Assembly: GCF_029625335.1 (NCBI RefSeq) | Contig: NZ_CP121111.1 | Location: forward strand, 62,001-126,000 | Direction: 5' to 3' | DNA length: 64,000 bases | From: Flavobacterium nitratireducens | Lineage (GTDB): Bacteria > Bacteroidota > Bacteroidia > Flavobacteriales > Flavobacteriaceae | In this document: one piece after another, positions 42,689 through 51,814 of the stretch | How the letters are laid out: the number at the start of each line of letters is the position of its first letter | Position numbering within the stretch: position 1 is the stretch's first letter | Position numbers and translations under genes: made by a program | Notes under the pieces: generated by a model | Seen by the model: only the letters and a program-made list of their open reading frames with translations | What the model was told of the DNA's origin: nothing | The model's database searches: none

Positions 42689-42702
42689 ATGATAATTGTC
42701 AT
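42689..42702. promoter_or_regulatory. Fnr-type operator of hemN
   Basis: ATGATAATTGTCAT. Its centre (42695.5) is 33 bp from the centre of the -7 element, the same distance as at ccoI and ccoS. Confidence 0.75.
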
Positions 42703-42731
42703 ACTTTGTGAGTTGTGAAATATAAAAAAAT

Positions 42732-42765
42732 AAAACAGCGACTTTCAATTGAAAATCGCTGTTTT
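42732..42765. terminator. terminator of the DUF349 gene
   Basis: Stem aaaacagcga / tcgctgtttt with an inner tttcaattgaaa stem; on the minus strand followed by A/T-rich T7. Confidence 0.85.
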
Positions 42766-42807
42766 TATACTTCTAACTTCTTCTAACTTCAAACTACCTT
42801 TTAGAAA

Positions 42808-44766
42808 TTACTCTTCTTGATTAAGGTTTCTAAGTTGTTTTAGTTTTTCTTTCCAGGTTTCTAAACTCTCTTTGTGGATAGCAATGTTTTTACGTACTTC
42901 TAGCACAATTGAATTTTCTTTTTTGGCATTTTTAGTGTTGGTAAAAAACTGAATGTTGTTTTCTAACTGGAAAATTTCGTTTTGTACTTCTTCAATCTTA
43001 CGAATGATGAAAATCTTTTCGTTTTCTAGTTTTCTACTATCATTACTTTCCGAAAGGTTTTCTAGTTTGTTAGCAAAACGCATCATATCTGAATCTTTTT
43101 TGCTCAAACTTAGTTTTTCAAACAACGCATCTAGTATTTTATTGAATTTACCTTCAATATGACGTCTGGTAAAAGGAACTTTTCCAAAGCTTTTCCAATT
43201 CTCAATATGTTGTTTAATGGCATCCAAATCGGTTTTGTGGTCACCCACAAGTTGGAATTCTTTGAGGGTCTCTAAATAGGCTTTCTTTTTGTCGAAAGCT
43301 TCCATTTCTTCCGTATTGTGTTCGCTACGGTGTTCCTTTAAGCGGTCAAAATAATGGTTACAAGCTTCTTTAAATTCAGCCCAAACCTTGTCAGAATATT
43401 TTCTAGGTACATGGCCAATTTTTTTCCAATCTTCCTGAATTTGCTTCATGATTGGAGTTGTAGCAGCAAAATCTTCACTGTCTTTCAACTCGTTTGCTTT
43501 GGCAACCAAGGCATTTTTCTTGTTTAGATTTTCGTTTTGTTCTTTTTTAATGTCTTTGTAAAACGAATTTTTGAAGGCATTAAAGTTTCTAACAGCATTT
43601 TTAAAAGCAGCCCAAGTGTCTTCATTTACATCTGCAGGCACTTTTCCAGTTGAGAAAAAAGCTTCTCTTAAGGCTTCTACTTTTTCAATTTGAAGCAACC
43701 ATTGCGAATGTGCATTGACTTTTATCGTAGCCAATTCTTCAATTTGAGCAATAATATTTTTCTTTTTCTCAAGATTTTCTAGCTCAGTTCCTCTCAATTT
43801 TTCGAAAAGGACTTCGCGTTTATCATGCATTTTTTTAGTTAAATCACTAAATTGATTCCATATTTCATCACGGAATTCTTTAGAAACAGGACCTAATTCT
43901 TCTTTCCAAATACGGTGTAAGTCTTGTAATTCTCGGAATGCTTTATTGATGTCTTCTTCGTGAAGTAGTTCTTCAACTCGTGCAATAATTTTTTGTTTTT
44001 GCTCAAGGTTGTGTTTAAAGTCTAAGTCTCTGGCTTCTCTGTCTAGGTGCAGATAATCGTAAAAATTTTCTACATGGAAATGATAATTGTTCCAAACGTG
44101 ATTGTATTTGTCTTTTGGAATTGGACCTGCATTTTTCCAACGTTCTCTAAGTTCGTTAAAATGTTTTAGCGTGTCCTTAATATTCTCATTTGGATTGATC
44201 AACTCTTTTAGTTCTTCTACAATGGCTAAACGATTGTCTAGATTGGTTTTTAAACTATTTTGTAGACTTTTAAAGTGGGTATTTTTGTTTTCCTTATAAA
44301 GGGTATAAAATTGATCGAATTTTGATTTTAAAGGGAAATGATATTGAAAATCTTCTGTTGTGTCTAGATTTTCTGCAAAATATTCTTCCTTTTTTTCCTC
44401 TATAAAATGGTTGTATTTAGATAAAAAGGCCTTTTTAATTTCCTCTACATGCTCACGTATCGACATGACTGCTTCATTCGAAACCAGTTTTTGCAATTCA
44501 TCGACAAGCGTTTCCATTGAAAGGCTGTCATAGTCAAGCATTGGAATTTCATGACGGCCTTTAAGGGTTTCGTCTTCGTGTTCTTCGGCATTCGAAGCCT
44601 CGATTTCATTTAAGGCTTGTTGCTTTTTTAAAACATCCGTGTTTTCTACTGTTTCTTCAGTAGCTAGGTCATTAGCTGCATCAGTAGTAGTTTGAACATC
44701 AGTAGCTAAGTTTCCATCTGTCTCCATATTCGTTTGTGACAGGTTATCATTCATTTCTTCTAACAT
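42808..44766 (-). CDS. DUF349 repeat protein
   Basis: 652 residues, cytoplasmic, highly charged. After an acidic low-complexity N-terminus (residues 1-75, DVQTTTDAANDLATEETVEN) come five or so DUF349 helical repeats of about 70-75 residues, each with a W-K motif: LRERWKNAGPIPKDKYNHVW, LHRIWKEELGPVSKEFRDEI, IQEDWKKIGHVPRKYSDKVW and IENWKSFGKVPFTRRHIEGK. A C-terminal coiled coil follows. The family is common in Bacteroidetes and of unknown function; long helical repeats suggest a scaffold. It is transcribed alone. Confidence 0.88.
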   Translation of the reverse strand: MLEEMNDNLSQTNMETDGNLATDVQTTTDAANDLATEETVENTDVLKKQQALNEIEASNAEEHEDETLKGRHEIPMLDYDSLSMETLVDELQKLVSNEAVMSIREHVEEIKKAFLSKYNHFIEEKKEEYFAENLDTTEDFQYHFPLKSKFDQFYTLYKENKNTHFKSLQNSLKTNLDNRLAIVEELKELINPNENIKDTLKHFNELRERWKNAGPIPKDKYNHVWNNYHFHVENFYDYLHLDREARDLDFKHNLEQKQKIIARVEELLHEEDINKAFRELQDLHRIWKEELGPVSKEFRDEIWNQFSDLTKKMHDKREVLFEKLRGTELENLEKKKNIIAQIEELATIKVNAHSQWLLQIEKVEALREAFFSTGKVPADVNEDTWAAFKNAVRNFNAFKNSFYKDIKKEQNENLNKKNALVAKANELKDSEDFAATTPIMKQIQEDWKKIGHVPRKYSDKVWAEFKEACNHYFDRLKEHRSEHNTEEMEAFDKKKAYLETLKEFQLVGDHKTDLDAIKQHIENWKSFGKVPFTRRHIEGKFNKILDALFEKLSLSKKDSDMMRFANKLENLSESNDSRKLENEKIFIIRKIEEVQNEIFQLENNIQFFTNTKNAKKENSIVLEVRKNIAIHKESLETWKEKLKQLRNLNQEE

Positions 44767-44960
44767 TTTTTTAAATGTTTAAGGTTGCTGTAAATTGGTT
44801 AAATCGATGTGAAAGATACTAAAGGTCTCTTGAAAAACAAAATATTTCCTATGTTTATCACTTTTTATAGCCCAAACAAAATGAATTAAGGGGATTTTTC
44901 GTCAAATAAAATGCACAAATTAGCTTGTTTTACAAATTAGATTTGACTTTGGAAAAGAAT

Positions 44961-45584
44961 TTATAAAGAGGTTTCGAAAGTATTGATAGTCCTAAAGGTC
45001 AAATTAATTCGGGCTTTTGCTATTTTTTTACTTGGAGGCAGGCGATGGAGCCAATGGGTTTGCGTTTCGTCTTTCATGACTAGTAAACTTCCGTTTTCTA
45101 AGAACAAACTCACGGTTTCTTTGGTGGATTTATGTTTGAAAGCAAATTTACGTTCGGCACCAAAACTCATCGATGCAATAGCACCATTTTTTTTCAAATC
45201 TTTTTCGGCATCGCTATGCCAGGCCATTCCTTCATTGCCATCATGGTATAAATTGAGCAGACAGGAATTGTAGGTTTCCTCTGTTTTTTCTTCGGCTAAT
45301 TGTTTTAAGGCAAGTAATTCTTCGGTCCAGGGTAAGGCTTCTTTGGTAATTTTTGAATAACTGTATTTAAAATTGCGATCCCCGTACCAAGCCACTTTTC
45401 TTTTGGTAGTAATAAGTTGGCCAAAAATGATCGCTTCATCATTACGCCATTCAATTGTTTCTAATAAACGATTAAAATAAAAATGCGCTTTGTGGTAATC
45501 CATCACTTTTCCAAAATACAATACCATTCCATCTTTGGGTAAGCGGTTGTATTTTGGGTTAAATTCGGGATTAAATAAATCCAT
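44961..45584 (-). CDS. alkB: AlkB-like 2-oxoglutarate/Fe(II) dioxygenase
   Basis: 207 residues. The double-stranded beta-helix core holds the iron ligands: HSDAEK (His and Asp, HxD) near residue 122 and HWLHRLPPS (distal His) near residue 180; RINLTFRTI near the end supplies the 2-oxoglutarate arginine in the RxNxTFR pattern. YNSCLLNLYHDGNEGMAWHS and ASMSFGAERKFAFKHK are typical of the AlkB family (PF13532). It probably removes alkyl groups from DNA or RNA bases. No ada-type regulator is near. Confidence 0.9.
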   Translation of the reverse strand: MDLFNPEFNPKYNRLPKDGMVLYFGKVMDYHKAHFYFNRLLETIEWRNDEAIIFGQLITTKRKVAWYGDRNFKYSYSKITKEALPWTEELLALKQLAEEKTEETYNSCLLNLYHDGNEGMAWHSDAEKDLKKNGAIASMSFGAERKFAFKHKSTKETVSLFLENGSLLVMKDETQTHWLHRLPPSKKIAKARINLTFRTINTFETSL

Positions 45585-45622
45585 TTTTAAATTTTCTAAA
45601 GGGTTATTGTCGTAAATAGCTT

Positions 45623-46928
45623 TTAGTTTTGGCGATACATTTCGATATCTTTTCTAGATAAGCGCTGTTTCAACCATTGCATGATTTTGTTTTTTTCTGC
45701 TTGTTCTAATTCGTTTTTACTTTTATAAATAAGAATAGGAACTGTTCGTATACTATCAGTTGTAGCATTAAAAACATGATTTGAAATCGAGATGTTTTCT
45801 ATTGTTGGGAACAAAATTTTCATTTCAGCCAGAAGTTTTGAGGTATTGTAATTATTGGCTTCAATTTGGTTTTTTAGTGAAAGAATCGTTACGTCTTTTT
45901 CACTTAAAGAGGATTTGTTAAAATTGATTTCGTTTAAGATGTCACTTTTTAAATCTGTCGTGTCTTGTTTAATAATCAGCTTTGTGTTTTTTAGATCGTA
46001 TTCTTTTAGCCTATCGTTGAGTTCTTTGATTTCGGATTTGTTAAATCGTTTGCTAAGAAAACCCAATTCTAAACGTTTTGGATTTTTGTTAAAAACGGAT
46101 TTTTTATAAACAATTGTGATGCCTTTTTCGGTAAACTCTTTTTCAGTAAAAACATTAATTTCATGTTGGAATTTTTTCTTCAAATAATTGATACGCAAAA
46201 TAGATACTGGGAAGAATAAAAATAATAAGTAAGCTGCTGATGTAGTATTTTACTTTTTTCTGAGTGGTTTCGTCAAGTTGTTTTTTAATTGGGTAGGATA
46301 AGTATTTGACGATTAAAAAGGTGGAGATACATATAAAAATACAGTTAATCCCATAGAGATACATCGCTCCCAAAAAGTATTTTAAATTGGCTGTAGCCAA
46401 ACCATAACCCGCTGTACATAGCGGTGGCATTAAGGCAGTTGCAATGGCAACACCGGGAATGGGATTTCCTTTTTCGACTCTTGTTATTGCAACAGCACCT
46501 ACGATTCCTCCAAAAAAAGCAATAAGGATATCATAAATATTAGGAGAAGTTCGCGATAATAATTCCGGTTGAGCCTCTTTGAAAGGGCTTATAAAAAAAT
46601 AGATGGTAGATACAATTAAACTAACAATTGTTGCAATGAATAGGTTTTTTAAGGACTTTTTTAATAACTCAAAATCATAGGTTCCTAAACCAAAACCAGC
46701 GCCAACAATAGGTCCCATTAAAGGAGAAATAAGCATAGCACCTATAATTACAGCTGTCGAGTTTACATTTAAACCTACAGAAGCGACAACAATAGCGCAG
46801 GCTAAAATCCATAAATTAGAACCTCTAAAAGAAATGTTAGTTTTTACAGTATCTAAAACTTTTGATTTATCCTCTTCCCCTTTGTGAAGGTTGGTATAAG
46901 AGAAAATTTTCGTTAGTATTGCTTGCAT
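45623..46928 (-). pseudogene. DUF389 membrane protein (TIGR00341-type), split by a frameshift
   Basis: The N-terminal frame (46161-46928) has several helices with GSNLWILACAIVVASVGLNV and AVIIGAMLISPLMGPIVGAG, the DUF389 hallmark. It ends at YQLFEEKIPT. The other frame continues EINVFTEKEFTEKGITIVYK, LELGFLSKRFNKSEIKELND and SLSEKDVTILSLKNQIE, the soluble C-terminal domain usual in Bacteroidetes homologues. Joined they give about 434 residues. The break is a T6 run (minus A6) at 46172-46177; five or eight would be in frame. Function is unknown. The gene follows nhaA with a one-base overlap of stop and start. Confidence 0.82.
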
Positions 46929-48085
46929 TATTTTTTTCGTAAATTTAGTTTTAAGGCAATAAAACCGATAATACCAGCGGTTAGTGAAGAGAGTAAAATA
47001 ATAAATTTAGCATTGTTAATGATATGGTGATCATCAAAAGCCAATAAGGTTACAAAAATGGACATCGTAAATCCAATTCCACCTAGGAAACCAACCCCAA
47101 TGATAGTTTTCCATTTTAAGTCTTTAGGTAATTTACATAGACCAATAGCAACTGCTAAAAAGCTAAACAAGGCAATTCCTAATGGTTTTCCAGCGATTAA
47201 ACCCAACATGATTCCCTTACTGTAATGTAAGTGTAATGTTTCAGCAATATCTGAACCTAGAACGATAGCTGTATTGGCTAAGGCAAATAAGGGAAGGATA
47301 AAAAAGGCTACCGGTTTGTGTAAATAATGTTGCAATTGATAAGAAACCGATTTTTCGCTTCCATCTCCAAAAGGAATTACAAATGCCAATAAAACCCCTG
47401 TAATGGTAGCATGTATTCCTGAGTTCAGCATAAAATACCACATAATTACTCCACCAATAAGGTAAGGAATTAGGTTTCTTACTTTCATTCGATTAAGGAT
47501 GAAAAGAACCAATAAAATAACTGCCGCAACTCCTAAATTGAACCAGAATATAGTTTTAGTATAAAAAATAGCAATCACAAGTATGGCGCCTAAATCGTCA
47601 ATAACCGCAAGAGCAGTTAAAAATACTTTTAGGGATAAAGGAACACTGTTTCCTAATAAAGACAAGACTCCTAAGGCAAAAGCAATGTCAGTAGCCATAG
47701 GGATTCCAGCTCCCGATTGTGCCACAGTTCCCCAGTTGAGCGCTAAATAAATACCAGCAGGGACTAACATCCCTCCAAGAGCAGCAAATATGGGTAATAA
47801 GGCTTCTTTGATGTTAGAAAGTTCGCCAAGGTAGATTTCTCGTTCAAGTTCCAATCCAATGAGTAAGAAGAAAATAGTCATTAAGCCATCGTTAATCCAA
47901 TATTCAAGGCTTTCTGTACCTATTTTCATGTGCCAAGTATGTAAATAGTCAGTTGAAAAAGCAGAGTTTGCCAGCAATAAAGAAACAATCGTGCAGGCGA
48001 TTAATACCAGTCCACTGGATTTTTCATTTTCAAAGAATTCTTTAAATAGGTCTGTTTTGTAAAGGCGTTTAATTGTTTTTTTCAT
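46928..48085 (-). CDS. nhaA: Na+/H+ antiporter NhaA
   Basis: 385 residues with about twelve helices, the usual NhaA length. EFFENEKSSGLVLIACTIVS opens the protein; AVIDDLGAILVIA (near residue 163) has the two adjacent aspartates essential for ion exchange, and GVGFLGGIGFTMSIFVTLLA the late conserved motif. It uses the proton gradient to export Na+ at the inner membrane. Its stop overlaps the DUF389 start by one base, so the two are one transcription unit. Confidence 0.95.
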   Translation of the reverse strand: MKKTIKRLYKTDLFKEFFENEKSSGLVLIACTIVSLLLANSAFSTDYLHTWHMKIGTESLEYWINDGLMTIFFLLIGLELEREIYLGELSNIKEALLPIFAALGGMLVPAGIYLALNWGTVAQSGAGIPMATDIAFALGVLSLLGNSVPLSLKVFLTALAVIDDLGAILVIAIFYTKTIFWFNLGVAAVILLVLFILNRMKVRNLIPYLIGGVIMWYFMLNSGIHATITGVLLAFVIPFGDGSEKSVSYQLQHYLHKPVAFFILPLFALANTAIVLGSDIAETLHLHYSKGIMLGLIAGKPLGIALFSFLAVAIGLCKLPKDLKWKTIIGVGFLGGIGFTMSIFVTLLAFDDHHIINNAKFIILLSSLTAGIIGFIALKLNLRKK

Positions 48086-48230
48086 CTTAATGGTTTATTT
48101 CTCTTAACGATTTAGTAAGAGATGGAGAATCACAAAAATAGCGAAATACAATATTTATTAAAAGCTTTAGATTTTATTTTGTTTGCAATTAGTATTTTTG
48201 AATCAAGTTATAAATTTGTAATAAGCCTTT

Positions 48231-48989
48231 ATGAAAATAGTTATATCCCCTGCCAAATCGTTAAATTTTGAGAGAGAATTGCCTACGGCTCAGTTTTCAC
48301 AGCCTTCTTTTTTAAAGGAATCTCGTCAAGTACATAAAGTTTTAAAACAGCAATCTCCAAAAGAATTATCCGAATTAATGGCTATTTCGGATAAGTTGGC
48401 TGATTTGAACTGGCAACGCAATAAAGAGTGGAAAACGCCTTTTACCACTGAAAATGCTCGTCCTGCCATCTATACCTTTGATGGAGATGTGTACACAGGT
48501 TTAGATGCTTTTACGATTCCGGTTGAAAAACTGGAGGTGCTTCAGGATAAATTACGAATTTTATCGGGCTTGTATGGTATTTTGAAACCATTAGATTTGA
48601 TGCAAGCGTATCGATTAGAAATGGGGACTAAATTGCCTATCGAAGACAAAAAAAATCTTTATGATTTTTGGAAAACTACCTTAACCAATGCTTTGAATAA
48701 AGAATTAAAAAAGGATGAGTTATTCGTAAATTTAGCCAGCAATGAATATTTTTCAGCTATTGATGCCAAAGCGTTGAAAGTTCCTGTAATCACTCCTGAT
48801 TTTAAGGATTATAAGGATGGTAAATTAAAAATGATTAGTTTTTTTGCCAAAAAGGCTAGGGGAATGATGGTGCGTTATATTATCGATACTCAGGCAGAAA
48901 CGATTGAAGATTTAAAAGGTTTTAATTACGAAGGCTATCAATTTGATGCTAATTTGTCTAAAGGGAATCATTTGGTTTTTACTCGATAG
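48231..48989 (+). CDS. yaaA: peroxide stress protein YaaA (DUF328)
   Basis: 252 residues. MKIVISPAKSLNFERELP is the family start, and RPAIYTFDGDVYTGLDA, LSGLYGILKPLDLMQAYRLE and FVNLASNEYFSAID are the conserved motifs. The end YEGYQFDANLSKGNHLVFTR is also typical. In E. coli YaaA protects against peroxide by limiting free iron and has DNA-binding ability. It is monocistronic with a perfect terminator behind it. Confidence 0.94.
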   Translation: MKIVISPAKSLNFERELPTAQFSQPSFLKESRQVHKVLKQQSPKELSELMAISDKLADLNWQRNKEWKTPFTTENARPAIYTFDGDVYTGLDAFTIPVEKLEVLQDKLRILSGLYGILKPLDLMQAYRLEMGTKLPIEDKKNLYDFWKTTLTNALNKELKKDELFVNLASNEYFSAIDAKALKVPVITPDFKDYKDGKLKMISFFAKKARGMMVRYIIDTQAETIEDLKGFNYEGYQFDANLSKGNHLVFTR

Positions 48990-49060
48990 TTTTTTTTGAA
49001 ACATATAAGTCATATAAGTTTTTGAATTTTTAAGTGAAATTTTAAAGTATAAATAAGTAA

Positions 49061-49092
49061 AAAGCCGTTCCGATTGATCTCGGAACGGCTTT
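49061..49092. terminator. bidirectional terminator
   Basis: Perfect 13-bp stem (aaagccgttccga and complement) and T-run on both strands, between yaaA (+) and the efflux operon (-). Confidence 0.9.
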
Positions 49093-49139
49093 TTGTTATC
49101 AAGCTTTTATAATCTGAAATCTAAATTCTGCAATCTGGA

Positions 49140-50720
49140 TTAATGCATTGCATCGGCAGGATTGACTTTGTTTTTGCCTTTTTTGATTAATAAAATAAAA
49201 GGAATGCAGCATAAAAACAGCAAACCTAGATAGAGAAAAATATCCATGTAGGCTAAAACAGTACTTTGTTTAATGACCGAAAAATCAAGTACTTCGTAAG
49301 CTTTTTTCAGTGATTCGTTAATCGAATACCCTTTAGCCATAAAACCTTTTTGCAACTGAGCTATTCTTTGTTGTACTTCAAAAGTGGTACTGTCAAGATT
49401 GGCTATTAAATTCACACGATGCATCTGTGTTAATCGGGTGATGAAAGTGGTAATGATGGCAATACCAAACGAACCACCTAATTGTCTCATCATTCCTGTA
49501 AAAGCAGCTCCTTCACCAATATTCTTTCCTTTTAATGTTGAGAGTGATAGGGTAGTGATAGGTACAAAAAGCAATCCTAAACCAACACCTCTTAATATTA
49601 AAGGCCAAAACATATGTTCTACACCCGTATCAGGAGTCATGTTGTAATACATGCTCAATGTAAAAATGAAGAAGATTAAAAACCCTACTGCTACCATGTA
49701 ACTTTGAGGAACACCTTTCTGAATCATTTTCCCTACAAAAGGCATCATTATCGCTGTGGTGATGGAACCAGGAATCAATAATAAACCAGCGTCAGTAGCT
49801 GTCCATCCTAGTATAGCCTGAGTATAAATAGGAATAATCAATGTTGAACCGTACAATCCAAAACCCATGATGAAACTCATTATAGTTCCAATTCGCAAAT
49901 TACTGTCTTTTAATACTTTTAAGTTTACAATTGGGTATTTGTACACTAATTGTCTCCAGATAAAAAGAATGAGCCCAAATATAGAGATGATGCTTAATGC
50001 GACAATTGAACTATCATTAAACCAATCGTCTTGTTGTCCGTGTTCCAAAACAAATTGTAAAGAACCAATAAAAGTGGCCAAAAGTATAATTCCGTACCAG
50101 TCTACCTGATTGGATTTTAATTTTTCACCGTATTTAGGGCTTCTTACAAAGCTTAAGGTTAACAATGTAGCAATAATTCCTAAAGGGATATTGATGTAAA
50201 AAATATAAGGCCATGCAAAATTATCTACTAAATATCCTCCTAATGGCGGCCCTAATGTAGGGCCCACAATTACACCCATTCCGTAAATAGCTTGCGCCAT
50301 TCCTCGTTTAGCTACAGGATAACTTTCGGTAATAATGGTTTGGGCTGTAACCAGCAATGCGCCACCTCCTAAACCTTGTACAAATCGGAAGGCAACTAAT
50401 TCCCAAATGTTAGTAGCATTTCCGCATAAAAAAGAAGAAACTGTAAAAATAATGATCGATACAGCAAAATAATTACGTCTTCCAAATTGTTGCGAAAGCC
50501 AGCTTGTCATAGGGATTACAATAACGTTTGCAATGGCATAGGCAGTAATTACCCAAGCCACATCCGTTAGGGTAGCTCCTAGGCTTCCCCTCATATCGGT
50601 CAAAGCCACGTTGACAATAGTGGTATCAACAATTTCCAGCAAAGCACAAAGTACTGCGGTAATGGTTATGATAACCCTCCTAAAGCCATATTCTACTAAA
50701 TCGTCGTCTGCTACTGTCAT
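49140..50720 (-). CDS. emrB: EmrB/QacA-type MFS multidrug exporter (DHA2)
   Basis: 526 residues, 14 helices. ALLEIVDTTIVNVALTDMRG is the DHA2 motif at the end of the first helix (LD-type antiporter motif), MTSWLSQQFGRRNYFAVSI the loop motif, and GMGVIVGPTLGPPLGGYLVD motif C of exporters. With EmrA and TolC it forms a three-part pump driven by protons. It is the last gene of the TetR-tolC-emrA-emrB operon, 2 bases after emrA. Confidence 0.93.
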   Translation of the reverse strand: MTVADDDLVEYGFRRVIITITAVLCALLEIVDTTIVNVALTDMRGSLGATLTDVAWVITAYAIANVIVIPMTSWLSQQFGRRNYFAVSIIIFTVSSFLCGNATNIWELVAFRFVQGLGGGALLVTAQTIITESYPVAKRGMAQAIYGMGVIVGPTLGPPLGGYLVDNFAWPYIFYINIPLGIIATLLTLSFVRSPKYGEKLKSNQVDWYGIILLATFIGSLQFVLEHGQQDDWFNDSSIVALSIISIFGLILFIWRQLVYKYPIVNLKVLKDSNLRIGTIMSFIMGFGLYGSTLIIPIYTQAILGWTATDAGLLLIPGSITTAIMMPFVGKMIQKGVPQSYMVAVGFLIFFIFTLSMYYNMTPDTGVEHMFWPLILRGVGLGLLFVPITTLSLSTLKGKNIGEGAAFTGMMRQLGGSFGIAIITTFITRLTQMHRVNLIANLDSTTFEVQQRIAQLQKGFMAKGYSINESLKKAYEVLDFSVIKQSTVLAYMDIFLYLGLLFLCCIPFILLIKKGKNKVNPADAMH

Positions 50721-50722
50721 TT

Positions 50723-51802
50723 TTATTTAATATGTACATCTACTTCTACGTTCATTCCAGGACGTAATAGTTTTACTTTTTCAATATCATTAGTCGCATC
50801 AATACTAATTTTCACCGGTAATCGCTGAATCGTTTTTACGAAGTTACCAGTTGCATTATCTGGAGGTAAAATAGAAAAACGAGAACCTGTAGCAGGAGAA
50901 AAGGAGGTAATGGTTCCTTTGAATTCGTAATCAGGATAAGCATCTACTTTTAAAGCTACTTTTTGACCAGCAACCATTTTGTTCAATTGTGTTTCTTTGA
51001 AATTGGCAATTACCCAAGCTTCATTGTTATTGATAATGTAAAATAAAGATTGCCCTGGTTGTACCAATTGTCCTGGTTGAAGGTCAATTTTAGAAACCTG
51101 TCCGTCCATTGCTGCTGTTACTACAGTGTAACTCAAGTTCAATTTAGCTGTTTCTAATAAAGCTTGTGCTTTTTTGATATTAGCCGAAGCGACATCAATT
51201 TGTTTGTCTGATACTACCGATTTAGCCTGTGTAACAGATTTTTGAAAAGCGGTAGCTCTTTGTTGTTGTTCTAATATGCGAACTTGATTTTCAGCCTCTT
51301 GTTTTGCAGCTAAAGCCTGTTCATATTGTTGTTTGGTAATCGTATGATTTTTATACAAATTGCTGTAACGGTTGAAATCATTTGTTGCCAATCCTAATTT
51401 GATTTTAGCAGTTTGAATATTTCCAGTAGCCGATTTTACATTAGCATCCGAAACCGAAACACTAGCTAAAATACTACCTACATCAGCTTTAGAAACTTCA
51501 TAATTTCCTTGAGCCGCTGCCAATGCTGCTTCGGCCTCATCAATTTTTAGTTTGTAATCTTTATGGTCAATCGTAAATAAAGTATCTCCTTTTTTTACAA
51601 AATCATTGTCTTTGATGTACACCTTGCTAATATAACCAGAAACTCTAGGGATGATAGGAGTCATGTATTTTTCTACTTGAGCATCATCTGTGCTTTCGTG
51701 AGATAAGGAATGAATGTATTTGTAAGAACCATATATAACACCTAATAGTACTAAACTACCTATTATAGTTATAAATTTTTTATTTGTATTTTTCTTTTCC
51801 AT
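50723..51802 (-). CDS. emrA: HlyD/EmrA-type membrane fusion protein
   Basis: 359 residues: a short N-terminal cytoplasmic stretch, one helix (KFITIIGSLVLLGVIYG), then HESTDDAQVEKYMTPIIPRV, the EmrA motif; KGDTLFTIDHKDYKLKIDEA starts a lipoyl/coiled-coil hairpin (residues about 70-215), and VVTAAMDGQVSKIDLQPGQL the second lipoyl half. It links EmrB in the inner membrane to the outer membrane channel. Confidence 0.93.
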   Translation of the reverse strand: MEKKNTNKKFITIIGSLVLLGVIYGSYKYIHSLSHESTDDAQVEKYMTPIIPRVSGYISKVYIKDNDFVKKGDTLFTIDHKDYKLKIDEAEAALAAAQGNYEVSKADVGSILASVSVSDANVKSATGNIQTAKIKLGLATNDFNRYSNLYKNHTITKQQYEQALAAKQEAENQVRILEQQQRATAFQKSVTQAKSVVSDKQIDVASANIKKAQALLETAKLNLSYTVVTAAMDGQVSKIDLQPGQLVQPGQSLFYIINNNEAWVIANFKETQLNKMVAGQKVALKVDAYPDYEFKGTITSFSPATGSRFSILPPDNATGNFVKTIQRLPVKISIDATNDIEKVKLLRPGMNVEVDVHIK

Positions 51803-51814
51803 TTTAGGTATCGA

